Of a DNA stretch of 64,000 bases, positions 41,806-50,681 are shown piece after piece. Every line of letters begins with the position of its first letter. Within the stretch, counting starts at the first letter, position 1. The position numbers and the translations under genes were made by a program. The DNA is from Streptomyces parvulus (GTDB taxonomy: Bacteria > Actinomycetota > Actinomycetes > Streptomycetales > Streptomycetaceae). The notes under the pieces were generated by a model. It ran no database searches. It worked only from the letters and a program-made list of their open reading frames with translations, and was not told where the DNA came from. The stretch is from assembly GCF_014648855.1 (NCBI RefSeq), contig NZ_BMRX01000006.1, positions 404,782 to 468,781 on the forward strand. Reading direction: 5' to 3'.

Positions 41806-42879
41806 TCACTCCGCCGGGGCCGGTTCCTTCGGGGCGGGGGACTCCGGCAGCTCCGCTGCCAGGGATGCCGCGGCCTGGACCAGGGGGAGGGCCAGGAGGC
41901 CGCCCGCGCCCTCGCCCACCGTCACGCCCTGGGACAGCAGCGGCTCCAGGGCCATCCGGTCCAGCGCCTTCGCCTGGCCCGGCTCGCCGCTGTCGTGGGA
42001 CGCCAGCCACCAGTCGGGGGCGCGGAAGGCCACCCGCTGCCCGACCAGCGCGCACGCCGCCGAGACCACGCCGTCCAGGATCACCGGCGTCTTGCGCACC
42101 GCGCACTGGAGCAGGAAGCCCGTCATCGCGGTCAGGTCCGCGCCGCCCACCGTCGCGAGCAGCCGCAGCTGGTCGCCGAGGACCGGACGCGCGCGCCGCA
42201 GCGCGTCGCGGATCGCCGCGCACTTGCGCATCCAGGCCAGGTCGTCGATGGGCAGCCCGCCGCGCCCGGTGACGACCGACGCGTCGGTCCCGCACAGCGC
42301 CGCGACCAGGACGCCCGCGGCCGTCGTACCGCCCACGCTCACGTCACCGAGCACCACGAGGTCGGTGCCCGCGTCGGCCTCCTCGTCGGCCACCGCCATC
42401 CCGGCCCGGAAGGCGGCCTCCGCCTCCTCCGCGGTCAGCGCGTCCTCGACGTCGATGCGCCCGCCGCCGCGCCGTACCCGGTGGCCGGCAACCTCGGCCG
42501 GCAAGGACTCGGGGTCGCAGTCCAGGGACATGTCGACGACGCGGACCGGGACGCCGAGCCGGCGGGCCAGCACCGACACCGGCCGGCCGCCCTCCAGGAC
42601 CTCGCGCACCAACTCGCCCGCACCGCCGGCGGGCCGCGCCGAGACTCCCAGTTCCGCGATCTTGTGATCACCGGCGAAGAGCACGGCCCGGGGGCGTTCG
42701 ACGGGCCGCACCGGTACGGCGGACTGGGCCGCGGCCAGCCACTCGCCCAGTTCGTCCAGGCGGCCCAGCGCTCCGGGCGGGACGATCTGACGCTCCCGGC
42801 GCGCCTCCGCGTCGCGGCGTACGCCGCCGTCGGGGCGCTCGATCAGGTCGGTGAAGTCGTCGAGATTCAGCGAGCTCAT
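41806..42879 (-). CDS. cobT: Nicotinate-nucleotide--dimethylbenzimidazole phosphoribosyltransferase
   Basis: 357 residues from the ATG at 42879. Makes alpha-ribazole phosphate for the lower ligand of cobalamin. Motifs: PPGALGRLDELGEWLAA at the N-terminus, VLFAGDHKIAELGVSA, DLVVLGDVSVGGTTAAG, and near the C-terminus GVTVGEGAGGLLAL with the catalytic Glu. Confidence 0.94.
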   Translation of the reverse strand: MSSLNLDDFTDLIERPDGGVRRDAEARRERQIVPPGALGRLDELGEWLAAAQSAVPVRPVERPRAVLFAGDHKIAELGVSARPAGGAGELVREVLEGGRPVSVLARRLGVPVRVVDMSLDCDPESLPAEVAGHRVRRGGGRIDVEDALTAEEAEAAFRAGMAVADEEADAGTDLVVLGDVSVGGTTAAGVLVAALCGTDASVVTGRGGLPIDDLAWMRKCAAIRDALRRARPVLGDQLRLLATVGGADLTAMTGFLLQCAVRKTPVILDGVVSAACALVGQRVAFRAPDWWLASHDSGEPGQAKALDRMALEPLLSQGVTVGEGAGGLLALPLVQAAASLAAELPESPAPKEPAPAE

Positions 42880-43022
42880 TCGCCGAACAGTACCGGCCCC
42901 GGTCGAACACCAAGGAGGGCCCGTGGGCAGCGCGCCCGGGCGGCGTCGTTGCACGCCGGAACGCGCTCACCTACGTAACGTTTTGCCTGGATTGTCGTTC
43001 CTCGTCGACCCGGGAGCCGCCC

Positions 43023-43742
43023 ATGTCCGCACCGCCCGCCCCCTCGGTGCCTCCCGTCCCCCGCTACGGGCCGTACCGCGAGGACTGCCCCTGGTGCGGC
43101 TCCCGGCGGCTGCGGGCGCGGGTGCGCCGTGACGAGCCGCGGCAGGGCGAGCCGGGGCGGGCCGTCCTCGAACGCTGCGCCGACTGCCGGCACGGGTTCC
43201 GGAACCCGCCCTTGCCGGTGGAACCCGGGCACCCCGCGGTCCGCGCCGGAGTCCGGCTCAGACACGCGCTCGCCGCCCGGGCGATGCTCCGCCACTGCCC
43301 CGAACCCGAGAGCTGGCTGGACGTCGGCACCGGCGACGCCGACTTCCCGCACACCGCCCGCGCGTACTTCCCGTACACCTCCTTCGACGGCCTGGACGCC
43401 ACCCACCGCGTGCTGCGGGCCCGTGCGGTGGAACGGGTGGAGGAGGCCTTCGTGGGGCGGCTGACGGACCCGCACATCGCGCCCAGGCTGCGCGCCCGCT
43501 ACGACGTCGTCAGCCTCTTCCAGCACCTGGAGGGCGTTCCCGACCCGCGGGCCGAACTGCGGGCCGCGGTACGGGCGCTGCGACCCGGCGGGCACCTGCT
43601 CGTCGACACGGCCGACCCGCGCCGCCTGCTGCCGGCGCATCCGGTGGGCCTGGCGGCCGAGTTGGCGGCCGAGGGCTGCACGGTGCTCGGCGGCGCCCGG
43701 GGGCACCGGGTCGTCGCGCGCAAGGACGCCTCAGCCGCGTAG
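43023..43742 (+). CDS. SAM-dependent methyltransferase with N-terminal zinc ribbon
   Basis: 239 residues, ATG at 43023. A CPWC ... CADC zinc-ribbon at about 22-55 precedes a class I methyltransferase fold: SWLDVGTGDADFPHTAR (SAM motif I), FDGLDAT (motif II), DVVSLFQHLEGVPDP and ALRPGGHLLVDT. The type resembles C-methyltransferases that act on bound sugars or lipids. Its last bases overlap the convergent cobU-type gene. Confidence 0.82.
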   Translation: MSAPPAPSVPPVPRYGPYREDCPWCGSRRLRARVRRDEPRQGEPGRAVLERCADCRHGFRNPPLPVEPGHPAVRAGVRLRHALAARAMLRHCPEPESWLDVGTGDADFPHTARAYFPYTSFDGLDATHRVLRARAVERVEEAFVGRLTDPHIAPRLRARYDVVSLFQHLEGVPDPRAELRAAVRALRPGGHLLVDTADPRRLLPAHPVGLAAELAAEGCTVLGGARGHRVVARKDASAA

Positions 43743-44930
43743 CACCAGCGCCTGGCCCGCCACCAGCAGCAGCACCTGCTCGCACTCGTTCGCGAACGCC
43801 GCGTTCAGCCGCCCCAGTTCGTCCCGGTAGCGGCGGCCGGACGCGGTGGCCGGGACGATGCCGGAGCCCACCTCGTTCGACACCGCGACGACCGTGCGCC
43901 GGGTGTCGCGCACGGCCTCCGCCAGCTCCCGCACCCGGTCCCCGAGGGCCCGTTCACCCCCGCCGGCCCACTCCGCGTCGTCCCAGGCGCCGACCGCGTC
44001 CATCGCGTCGGTCAGCCAGAGCGACAGGCAGTCGACGAGCAAGGGCGGCCCGTCGTCCTTCAGCAGCGGGACCAGGTCGCAGGTCTCCGTGGTGCGCCAC
44101 GAGCCCGGGCGCCGCTCCCGGTGGGCCGAGACCCGGGCCGCCCACTCGGTGTCGCCGCCCCGGGTGCCGCCGGTCGCCACGTACAGCACGTCCGGGAAGG
44201 CCTCCAGCCGCCGCTCGGCCTCCACCGACTTGCCCGACCGGGCGCCGCCCAGCACCAGGGTCCGGCGCGGTACGTCGGGCACGTCCTCGTAGGCGCCCAC
44301 CGTCAGCGTCGTGCCGTCGGGCACCGCCCGCGCGCCGGCCGCCGCGAGCCGCCGCGCCAGCTCGGGGCCCGGCGGCACGTCGTGGTCCAGGTGCACGGCG
44401 ACGACGTCGGTGGTCGGCCCCGCCGCGCCGACCGCCCGCAGCCTCGCCAGCCCGTCCGGCCGCCCCACGACGTCCGCGAGGATCAGGTCGTACGGCTCCG
44501 CGGGCTCCTCCAGGCCGGCCGGCGCGCCCCCCGGCGGCACGTACAGCAGCCGCCGTCCGTCCGGTCCCGTCACGGCGTACCCGGTACCCGGCGCGTCCAG
44601 CGCCACCGCCCGCACCCGGTGCCCGGTCAGCAGCGCCAGCTCCCGCCCGTCCGGCACCCGCCCCGGCTGCGGCAGCCCGGCCGGCACCTCCACCGCGGGC
44701 CCGTCGTGCGGGTGCGAGAGCAGCACCTGCCGCACCCCGGCCAGGGACCGCCCGGCGCGGGCGGCGGCGAACGCGGCGCCCGGCGTCAGGTCCAGCAGCA
44801 GCGCGCCGTCGACCAGCAGCGCGGTCGCCGCGCGTGCCTGCGCGCCCTGCGCCGCGGCACAGGCCGCGCAGGGACAGTCGGGGCGGGGGAGTCCCGCGGG
44901 GGCACCGGTGCCGAGCAGAGTCACGTCCAC
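43731..44930 (-). CDS. cobU: Metallo-beta-lactamase-fold / CobU fusion (adenosylcobinamide kinase)
   Basis: 399 residues from the GTG at 44930. The N-terminal ~215 residues form an MBL-like domain with VTLLGTGAPAGLPRPDCPCAAC, HPHDG (73-77) in place of a full HxHxDH, and HLDHD (180-184). The C-terminal domain is CobU: Walker A GGARSGKS (228-235), a His region (SAHRERRPGSW) and LLVDCLSLWLTDAM. CobU phosphorylates and guanylylates adenosylcobinamide. Such fused forms occur in Streptomyces (from memory); the MBL part lacks a metal ligand and its job is unknown. Confidence 0.88.
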   Translation of the reverse strand: MDVTLLGTGAPAGLPRPDCPCAACAAAQGAQARAATALLVDGALLLDLTPGAAFAAARAGRSLAGVRQVLLSHPHDGPAVEVPAGLPQPGRVPDGRELALLTGHRVRAVALDAPGTGYAVTGPDGRRLLYVPPGGAPAGLEEPAEPYDLILADVVGRPDGLARLRAVGAAGPTTDVVAVHLDHDVPPGPELARRLAAAGARAVPDGTTLTVGAYEDVPDVPRRTLVLGGARSGKSVEAERRLEAFPDVLYVATGGTRGGDTEWAARVSAHRERRPGSWRTTETCDLVPLLKDDGPPLLVDCLSLWLTDAMDAVGAWDDAEWAGGGERALGDRVRELAEAVRDTRRTVVAVSNEVGSGIVPATASGRRYRDELGRLNAAFANECEQVLLLVAGQALVLRG

Positions 44931-45091
44931 GCACCCGATTTTCGCCGGTCGCCCGGCGACGTGCGCGCCCGAGGCCCCCCTGGGGTCACGGCGCCTTGTA
45001 CGGTGCACCCCGCTCAGCGCATAGGCTGCGGTCGGAGGCCGGACCAAGATCCGGCTTCCGTTCTGCATGTGCTCACATCTTGGAGGCGTAC

Positions 45092-45337
45092 ATGGCGGCA
45101 TGGACGTGGCGGTTCGAGACGGCCGACGGGGCGGAGGTCCAGCCCGCGGTGCAGCCCGAGGAGTTCACCACGCAAGGGGACGCCGAGTCCTGGATCGGGG
45201 AGTACTGGCAGCAGCTGAAGGAGGGCGGCGCGGACCAGGTGCGGCTCTTCGAGGACGCCACCGAGATCTACGGCCCGATGAGCCTGCACGCCGAGGAGGC
45301 CGGGAGCGCCGAGGAGGCCGAGGCCTCCGAGGCGTAG
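45092..45337 (+). CDS. Small acidic conserved protein
   Basis: 81 residues, ATG at 45092 with TTGGAGG upstream. It reads AWTWRFETADGAEVQP ... GDAESWIGEYWQQLKEGGADQVRLFEDATEIYGPMSL and has an acidic tail. The pattern is that of small conserved actinobacterial proteins of unknown role. Divergent from the cobU-type gene. Confidence 0.65.
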   Translation: MAAWTWRFETADGAEVQPAVQPEEFTTQGDAESWIGEYWQQLKEGGADQVRLFEDATEIYGPMSLHAEEAGSAEEAEASEA

Positions 45338-45371
45338 CCGCGGGGAGCGGGCGGGGACGGCCGCGTCCCCG

Positions 45372-46448
45372 TCACTGCTCGCCCAGCGTCACCTCGGCGG
45401 TGCGCTCGTCGCCGTCCCGGGTGTAGGCGACCTTCGTCCGGTCGCCCGGCGACATCGACGCCAGCGCCTCGGCCAGGGAGGTGATGTCGGCGATGCCGGT
45501 GTTCCCGACCTTGACGATCACGTCGCCGGGGCGCAGTCCCGCGTCGTCCGCGGCCCCGCCGTCGCTCACCTCGACGACGGCCACCCCGGCGGGACGGTAG
45601 CCGTCGTCGACGACCGTGCGGGCCGTGATGCCGAGCGCCGCCCGCCCCGAGTCGGTGACCCGCCCGTCCGCGACGATCTGGTCGGCGACCGTCCGCACCA
45701 TCGACGCCGGGATCGCGAAGCCGATACCGGGCGCCGCGCTGTCCCCGAGGCCCGGGTCGGTCGCCGCCAGCGTCGGGATGCCGACGACCTGCCCGTCCAG
45801 GTTGACCAGGGCCCCACCGCTGTTGCCGGGGTTGATGGCGGCCGACGTCTGCACCATGTTGGCGATGGTCGCCCCGGTCCCGCCCCCGCCGCGCCCCTCG
45901 GTGACCGTGCGCCCGGTCGCCGACACGATGCCCTGCGTGACGCTGGAGGACAGCCCGAGCGGCGATCCCATCGCCAGCACGATCTGGCCGACCGCGACCT
46001 TCGAGGAGTCGCCGAAGCGGGCCGCCTTCAATCCGTCGGGCACCCGGTCCAGCTTGATGACCGCGAGGTCCTGCTCCGGGTACGAGGAGACGAGCTTCGC
46101 GGCCTCGGCGCCCTCGCTGCTGGCGGTCGTCACCCGGAAGGACTTGCCGTCCCCGACGACGTGCGCGTTCGTGACCACGTGCCCCTTGCCGTCGTAGACG
46201 ATCCCCGACCCCAGCGAGTCGCCCGCCTGGATCTGCACGACCGACGGCAGTACGTCCTTGATCACCCGCTCGTAGTCGGCCTGGAGGTCGTTGGCCGCGC
46301 GCGGCGCCGCGGCCTGCGCGGTGTCGCCCTCCCGTGCCCCGCCGGCGGCCCGGTCGGTTCCGGAGCAGCCCGCCACCAGCAGCAGGGCGCAGACGGGCGC
46401 GGCGACGGAGACGAGCCTGCGTGGCCCGCGGGTACGGGAAGCGTCCAT
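45372..46448 (-). CDS. HtrA-like serine protease lipoprotein with PDZ domain
   Basis: 358 residues from the ATG at 46448; an in-frame start seven codons upstream is possible. Lipobox LLLVAGC near residue 23 indicates a lipoprotein. Protease domain: VTNAHVVG, EQDLAVIKLD and NPGNSGGALV give His-Asp-Ser. PDZ domain at about 265-355 (ALGITARTV ... AGLRPGDVIVKVGNTGI). Extracellular quality-control protease. Confidence 0.92.
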   Translation of the reverse strand: MDASRTRGPRRLVSVAAPVCALLLVAGCSGTDRAAGGAREGDTAQAAAPRAANDLQADYERVIKDVLPSVVQIQAGDSLGSGIVYDGKGHVVTNAHVVGDGKSFRVTTASSEGAEAAKLVSSYPEQDLAVIKLDRVPDGLKAARFGDSSKVAVGQIVLAMGSPLGLSSSVTQGIVSATGRTVTEGRGGGGTGATIANMVQTSAAINPGNSGGALVNLDGQVVGIPTLAATDPGLGDSAAPGIGFAIPASMVRTVADQIVADGRVTDSGRAALGITARTVVDDGYRPAGVAVVEVSDGGAADDAGLRPGDVIVKVGNTGIADITSLAEALASMSPGDRTKVAYTRDGDERTAEVTLGEQ

Positions 46449-46514
46449 GCCCCGAGTCTCGCCGCGCACCCCTCCCGCGGCTCCCGGTGCACACCCGAAC
46501 GGGCGCCGCCGGTC

Positions 46515-47306
46515 CTACTGGCCGCGCACCCCGCACAGGTGCAGCAGCGCCGCGATCCCGCGGTAGGGGTCCGTCCGGCCGGCCCGCTCCTCGGCGGCCA
46601 GCAGGGGTTCGAGATCGGCGGGGAGCGCGGTCTCGTCGGTCGCCGTGTCCGTGAAGACCCGCACGCCGTACCAGGCGTGCAGCGGGGCGCCGATGCTCGC
46701 GAGCCGCGCCGTCAGCGTCGCCAGCCGGTCCGCGCGCACGTCCAGGCCCAGGCGGTTGCGGTAGGCCGTGGTGTCGAAGGAGGCCAGCGCGCCGGCCCAG
46801 TCGCCGTGCAGGCCGGGGCGCATGGCGAGCGCGTCGCCGTTGCGCACGAGCAGCGACAGCAGGCCGCCCGGCGCCAGCATCCGGGCCAGCCCCGCGAGCA
46901 GCGGGTCGGGCTCCTCGACGTACATCAGCACGCCGTGGCAGAGCACCACGTCGAAGCTGCCCGGCAGGAAGTGCACCCCCGTGTCCCGGCCGTCGCCCTC
47001 GACGATGCGCATCCGCTCCCGGATGCCCTCGGGCTGGCCGGCCAGCGCGTCCCGCGCCGCGGCGATCATCGTGGCGTCCCGCTCGACGCCGGTCACCTGG
47101 TGACCGGCCCGCGCCAGCCGCAGCGACTGGGTGCCCTGGCCCATGCCGACGTCCAGCACCCGCAGGCGCCTGCCGACGGGGAAGCGCCCGGCTATCTGCT
47201 CGTCGAGCTGGCGCGCCACCATCTCCTGCCGTACGACGTTGCGCAGACCCGGCAGCTTCGCCGTCCAGGCCTCGGCCGCGTCACCGGCGAACGGTGTCGT
47301 GCTCAG
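46515..47306 (-). CDS. Class I SAM-dependent methyltransferase
   Basis: 263 residues if read from the CTG at 47306, which overlaps the stop of the upstream gene (CTGA). No ATG, GTG or TTG fits: earlier in-frame candidates overlap the DUF3043 gene deeply, and later ones would cut the fold. Motifs: RVLDVGMGQGTQSLRLARAGHQVTGVERD (SAM), FDVVLCHGVLMYVEEPDPLLAGL and GGLLSLLVRNGD. Resembles ubiquinone/CmoA-like enzymes; substrate unknown. Confidence 0.78.
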   Translation of the reverse strand: MSTTPFAGDAAEAWTAKLPGLRNVVRQEMVARQLDEQIAGRFPVGRRLRVLDVGMGQGTQSLRLARAGHQVTGVERDATMIAAARDALAGQPEGIRERMRIVEGDGRDTGVHFLPGSFDVVLCHGVLMYVEEPDPLLAGLARMLAPGGLLSLLVRNGDALAMRPGLHGDWAGALASFDTTAYRNRLGLDVRADRLATLTARLASIGAPLHAWYGVRVFTDTATDETALPADLEPLLAAEERAGRTDPYRGIAALLHLCGVRGQ

Positions 47307-47899
47307 GGCCGCTCTCCGCGCTTGACCTGGGGCTTGGGCAGCCGCAGGCGACGCATCTGCAGCGAACGCATCAGGGCGTACGCGACGGCACCGCGGCGGC
47401 GCTCGTCGGGGAACCGCTCGGCGAGGCGCTTCTTCAGCCGGAAGCCGGTGACGATCGAGTCCAGCACGATCAGCACGATCACGACCAGCCACAGCAGCAG
47501 CGCCACGTTCTGCAGCGAGGCCACCCGGACCATGCTCAGCACGAGGATGACCACGGCCATCGGCAGGAAGTACTCCGCGATGTTGAACCGCGAGTCGACG
47601 AAGTCGCGCGCGAACCTGCGGACCGGCCCCTTGTCGCGGGCGGGCAGGTACCGCTCGTCGCCCTTCGCCAGCGCCTCGCGCTGGCGGGCCATCGCGGTCC
47701 GCCGCTCCTCGCGCTGCCGCTTGGCGGCGTCCTTGCGCGTCAACGGCGTATTGGCGACGCTGCGGCGCTGGGACTGGGCCACGCTGCGCTTGGGCGTGGG
47801 CCTGCCCTTCGGGGCCTGCGGGTCGCGGGGCTGACTGGAGTCGGTCACCGGCGCGCTGGCGCTCTGGGCCTTCTCATCCTTGGCACGGCTACGGAACAC
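47303..47899 (-). CDS. DUF3043 membrane protein
   Basis: 198 residues from the GTG at 47899. A charged, basic N-terminus (PKGRPTPKRSVAQSQRRSV; RKDAAKRQREERRTAM), then two hydrophobic spans (about 115-135 and 138-160), and a conserved C-terminus (FRLKKRLAERFPDERRRGAVAYALMRSLQMRRLRLPKP). Typical actinobacterial DUF3043 protein; function unknown. Coupled to the methyltransferase downstream. Confidence 0.85.
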   Translation of the reverse strand: MFRSRAKDEKAQSASAPVTDSSQPRDPQAPKGRPTPKRSVAQSQRRSVANTPLTRKDAAKRQREERRTAMARQREALAKGDERYLPARDKGPVRRFARDFVDSRFNIAEYFLPMAVVILVLSMVRVASLQNVALLLWLVVIVLIVLDSIVTGFRLKKRLAERFPDERRRGAVAYALMRSLQMRRLRLPKPQVKRGERP

Positions 47900-48197
47900 A
47901 AAACCCAAGGGTACGGGGTGCGCGGGTGTGGGCCCTCGCGCGGTGGGGAACGATCCGGCAACGCCGGACGTCAGTAAGTGGACAGAGGGGACGTTGCGTA
48001 CGCCCTCGGACACCGGTCATTGCGGACAACCCCGGGGAGCACCTACTCCTTCCGCCGGATCGGGAGCGTACGCAGTCGTCCTTGGGGATGAGCGCATCCG
48101 TCCCCGAACAGTGCGGTAATGGATGCAGGGCCCGTACTGTGGGTTCTGTTGCAGTCGCTGGAGCCAGGAGTCGGCCAGAAGGGGGCGCGCGAAGCCC
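47900..48197. other. Intergenic region upstream of pspA
   Basis: 298 bases between divergent genes. No gene or clear repeat seen; it should hold the pspA and DUF3043 promoters. Confidence 0.4.
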
Positions 48198-49001
48198 ATG
48201 AGCGGTGTCATGAAGCGTATGGGGATGATCTTCCGCGCGAAGGCCAACAAGGCCCTGGACCGGGCCGAGGACCCGCGCGAGACCCTCGATTACTCGTACC
48301 AGAAGCAGCTGGAGCTGCTCCAGAAGGTGCGCCGCGGGGTCGCCGACGTGGCGACCAGCCGCAAGCGCCTCGAACTGCAGCTCAACCAGCTCCAGTCCCA
48401 GTCGGGCAAGCTGGAGGACCAGGGCCGCAAGGCGCTGGCGCTCGGCCGCGAGGACCTCGCCCGCGAGGCGCTCTCCCGCCGGGCCGCGCTCCAGCAGCAG
48501 GTCACCGACCTGGAGACGCAGCACGCCACCCTCCAGGGCGAGGAGGAGAAGCTCACCCTCGCGGCCCAGCGCCTCCAGGCCAAGGTGGACGCCTTCCGCA
48601 CGAAGAAGGAGACCATCAAGGCCACCTACACGGCGGCCCAGGCGCAGACCCGCATCGGGGAGGCGTTCTCCGGGATCTCCGAGGAGATGGGCGACGTCGG
48701 CCTGGCCATCCAGCGGGCGGAGGACAAGACCGCCCAGCTCCAGGCCCGCGCCGGCGCCATCGACGAGCTGCTCGCCTCCGGTGCCCTCGACGACCAGTCC
48801 GGCATGCACAAGGACGACATCCAGGCCGAGCTGGACCGGCTCTCCGGTGGTACGGATGTAGAGCTGGAGCTCCAGCGCATGAAGGCCGAGCTGGCCGGCG
48901 GCAGTACCGCGGACCGGCAGGCCATCGAGGGCGGCGAGGGCAAGGGCACGTCGCAGCCCCAGCAGCAGCCGCGGGACACCCCGCGCTTCGACAAGCAGTA
49001 G
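48198..49001 (+). CDS. pspA: PspA/IM30 family phage-shock protein
   Basis: 267 residues from the ATG at 48198. Starts with an amphipathic helix (VMKRMGMIFRAKANKAL) followed by the long coiled coil of PspA/Vipp1 proteins (EDPRETLDYSYQKQLELLQKVRRGVADVATSRKRLE) and a Gln/Pro-rich tail. Peripheral membrane protein that stabilises the membrane under stress; in Streptomyces it is induced by cell-envelope stress. Its partner PspAA is encoded next. Confidence 0.92.
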   Translation: MSGVMKRMGMIFRAKANKALDRAEDPRETLDYSYQKQLELLQKVRRGVADVATSRKRLELQLNQLQSQSGKLEDQGRKALALGREDLAREALSRRAALQQQVTDLETQHATLQGEEEKLTLAAQRLQAKVDAFRTKKETIKATYTAAQAQTRIGEAFSGISEEMGDVGLAIQRAEDKTAQLQARAGAIDELLASGALDDQSGMHKDDIQAELDRLSGGTDVELELQRMKAELAGGSTADRQAIEGGEGKGTSQPQQQPRDTPRFDKQ

Positions 49002-49024
49002 CCCACGCGCCTAGGAGGGCCGAC

Positions 49025-49309
49025 ATGATCGTACGGATCATGGGGGAGGGACAGCTGACGCTGGCCGACGACCGGCTCGCGGAGCTGAACAAGCTGGACG
49101 ACGAACTCCTGGCCGAAATGGAGAACGGCGACGGCCCCGGCTTCCGCGCCACCCTCCAGGCCCTCCTCGCCAAGGTCCGCGACCTGGGCGAGCCCCTCCC
49201 GGAGGACTCCCTGGAGCCCTCGGACCTGATCCTGCCCTCCCCGGACGCCACCCTGGAGGAGGTCCAGGAACTGCTGAGCGACGACGGCCTCATTCCGGGC
49301 GGGACGTGA
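49025..49309 (+). CDS. pspAA: PspA-associated protein (PspAA)
   Basis: 94 residues, ATG at 49025 with TAGGAGG upstream, 23 bp after pspA. Begins MIVRIMGEGQLTLADDRLAELNKLDDELLAEMENG, then an acidic C-terminal half. This domain is the usual partner of actinobacterial PspA. Same operon. Confidence 0.85.
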   Translation: MIVRIMGEGQLTLADDRLAELNKLDDELLAEMENGDGPGFRATLQALLAKVRDLGEPLPEDSLEPSDLILPSPDATLEEVQELLSDDGLIPGGT

Positions 49310-49318
49310 CGTTCTGTC

Positions 49319-49389
49319 TTTCAGCCCGTCCGGCGTTTGAGGACGAGGCCGTCAGGCCGAAGCGGGGGTCTGGGGGCGCAGCCCCCAGC
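49319..49389 (+). repeat. Dispersed intergenic repeat, family A, copy 2
   Basis: Matches 19946-20017 (opposite orientation): GCCCGTCCGGCGTTTGAGGA, CGAGGCCGTCAGGCCG and a GGGGGTCTGGGGGCGCAGCC block. Lies between the pspAA and kinase genes. Confidence 0.75.
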
Positions 49390-49451
49390 AGACGCCCACT
49401 GAACGCGGGCCCGCTCAAGCCCCACGCCCACTCCAGCTACCGTAGACAGCC

Positions 49452-50681
49452 GTGAGCACCCTCGCCCGCGCCCGCTGCACCCTCGGCGCCCACCCCTCCG
49501 CACTGGACAGCGCCCTCGCCGCAGGCGTCCTGGTGTGCATGGTCGCGGGCTCCTTCGCGGACCCGCACGGACCCGAGGGCGTCACCTGGAGCCTGCGCAC
49601 GCCCGCCGTCCTCAGCCTCGTCCTGATGGCCGTCGGCGCCGCCGCCCTCGCCTTCCGCCGCCGCGCCCCGCTCGTGGTCCTCGGCGTCACCGGCTCCGTC
49701 TCCGTCGTCGAGAGCATCACCGGCGACCCCCGGGCCCCCGTGGTGATGTCCGCCGTCATCGCCCTCTACACGGTCGCCGCCTCCACCGACCGCCCCACCA
49801 CCTGGCGCGTCGGCCTGCTCACCATGACCGTGCTGACCGGCGCCGCCATGCTGTTCGGACCGCTGCCCTGGTACGCGCAGGAGAACCTCGCCGTCTTCGC
49901 CTGGACCGGCATCGGCGCCAGCGCCGGGGACGCGGTCCGCAGCCGCCGCGCCTTCGTGCAGGCCATCCGGGACCGGGCCGAGAAGGCCGAGCGCACCCGC
50001 GAGGAGGAGGCCCGCCGCCGGGTGGCCGAGGAGCGGCTGCGCATCGCCCGCGACCTGCACGACGTGGTCGCCCACCACATCGCCCTGGTCAACGTCCAGG
50101 CCGGGGTCGCCTCGCACGTCATGGACAAGCGGCCCGACCAGGCCAAGGAGGCGCTCGCCCACGTGCGGGCGGCCAGCCGCAGCGCGCTGGACGAACTGCG
50201 GGCCACCGTCGGGCTGCTCCGCCAGTCCGGCGACCCGGAGGCACCGACCGAGCCCGCTCCCGGCCTCGACCGGCTGGACGAACTCGTCGGCACCTTCCAC
50301 CACGCCGGGCTGCCCGTCGAGGTCGCCCGCGCCGACCAGGGCACCGAGCTGCCCGCCGCCGTCGACCTGGCCGCCTACCGGATCATCCAGGAGGCCCTGA
50401 CCAACGTCCGCAAGCACGCGGGCCGGCAGGCGAAGGCCGAGGTCAGCGTCGTACGGGTGGGGCCGAACATCGAGGTGACCGTCCTCGACGACGGGACCGG
50501 CGACGGCGCGCGGGACGGCGCGGCCCCGGACGGCGGCGGCCACGGCCTCCTCGGGATGCGCGAGCGCGTCACCGCCGTGCGCGGCACCCTCACCACCGGT
50601 CCCCGCTACGGAGGCGGCTTCCGCGTCCATGCGATCCTTCCGGTCAGGAACCGCACCGAAGCCGCGGAGGACCCCGTATGA
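49452..50681 (+). CDS. NarL-family sensor histidine kinase
   Basis: 409 residues, GTG at 49452. Hydrophobic spans near 18-35, 50-65, 75-90, 105-122 and 128-150, then a HisKA_3 domain with the phospho-acceptor His in RDLHDVVAHHIALVNVQAG (about 200) and an HATPase domain (ITIEALTNVRKHAG-like: RIIQEALTNVRKHAG, VTVLDDGTGDG, GGGHGLLGMRERV). Pairs with the response regulator whose start overlaps its stop (ATGA). Confidence 0.92.
   Translation: MSTLARARCTLGAHPSALDSALAAGVLVCMVAGSFADPHGPEGVTWSLRTPAVLSLVLMAVGAAALAFRRRAPLVVLGVTGSVSVVESITGDPRAPVVMSAVIALYTVAASTDRPTTWRVGLLTMTVLTGAAMLFGPLPWYAQENLAVFAWTGIGASAGDAVRSRRAFVQAIRDRAEKAERTREEEARRRVAEERLRIARDLHDVVAHHIALVNVQAGVASHVMDKRPDQAKEALAHVRAASRSALDELRATVGLLRQSGDPEAPTEPAPGLDRLDELVGTFHHAGLPVEVARADQGTELPAAVDLAAYRIIQEALTNVRKHAGRQAKAEVSVVRVGPNIEVTVLDDGTGDGARDGAAPDGGGHGLLGMRERVTAVRGTLTTGPRYGGGFRVHAILPVRNRTEAAEDPV

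Noticed and set aside
39819..44930. Cobalamin riboswitch in the cob cluster
   Set aside because: The intergenic stretches were read for a B12-box-like sequence and the usual multi-stem layout; none was convincing.
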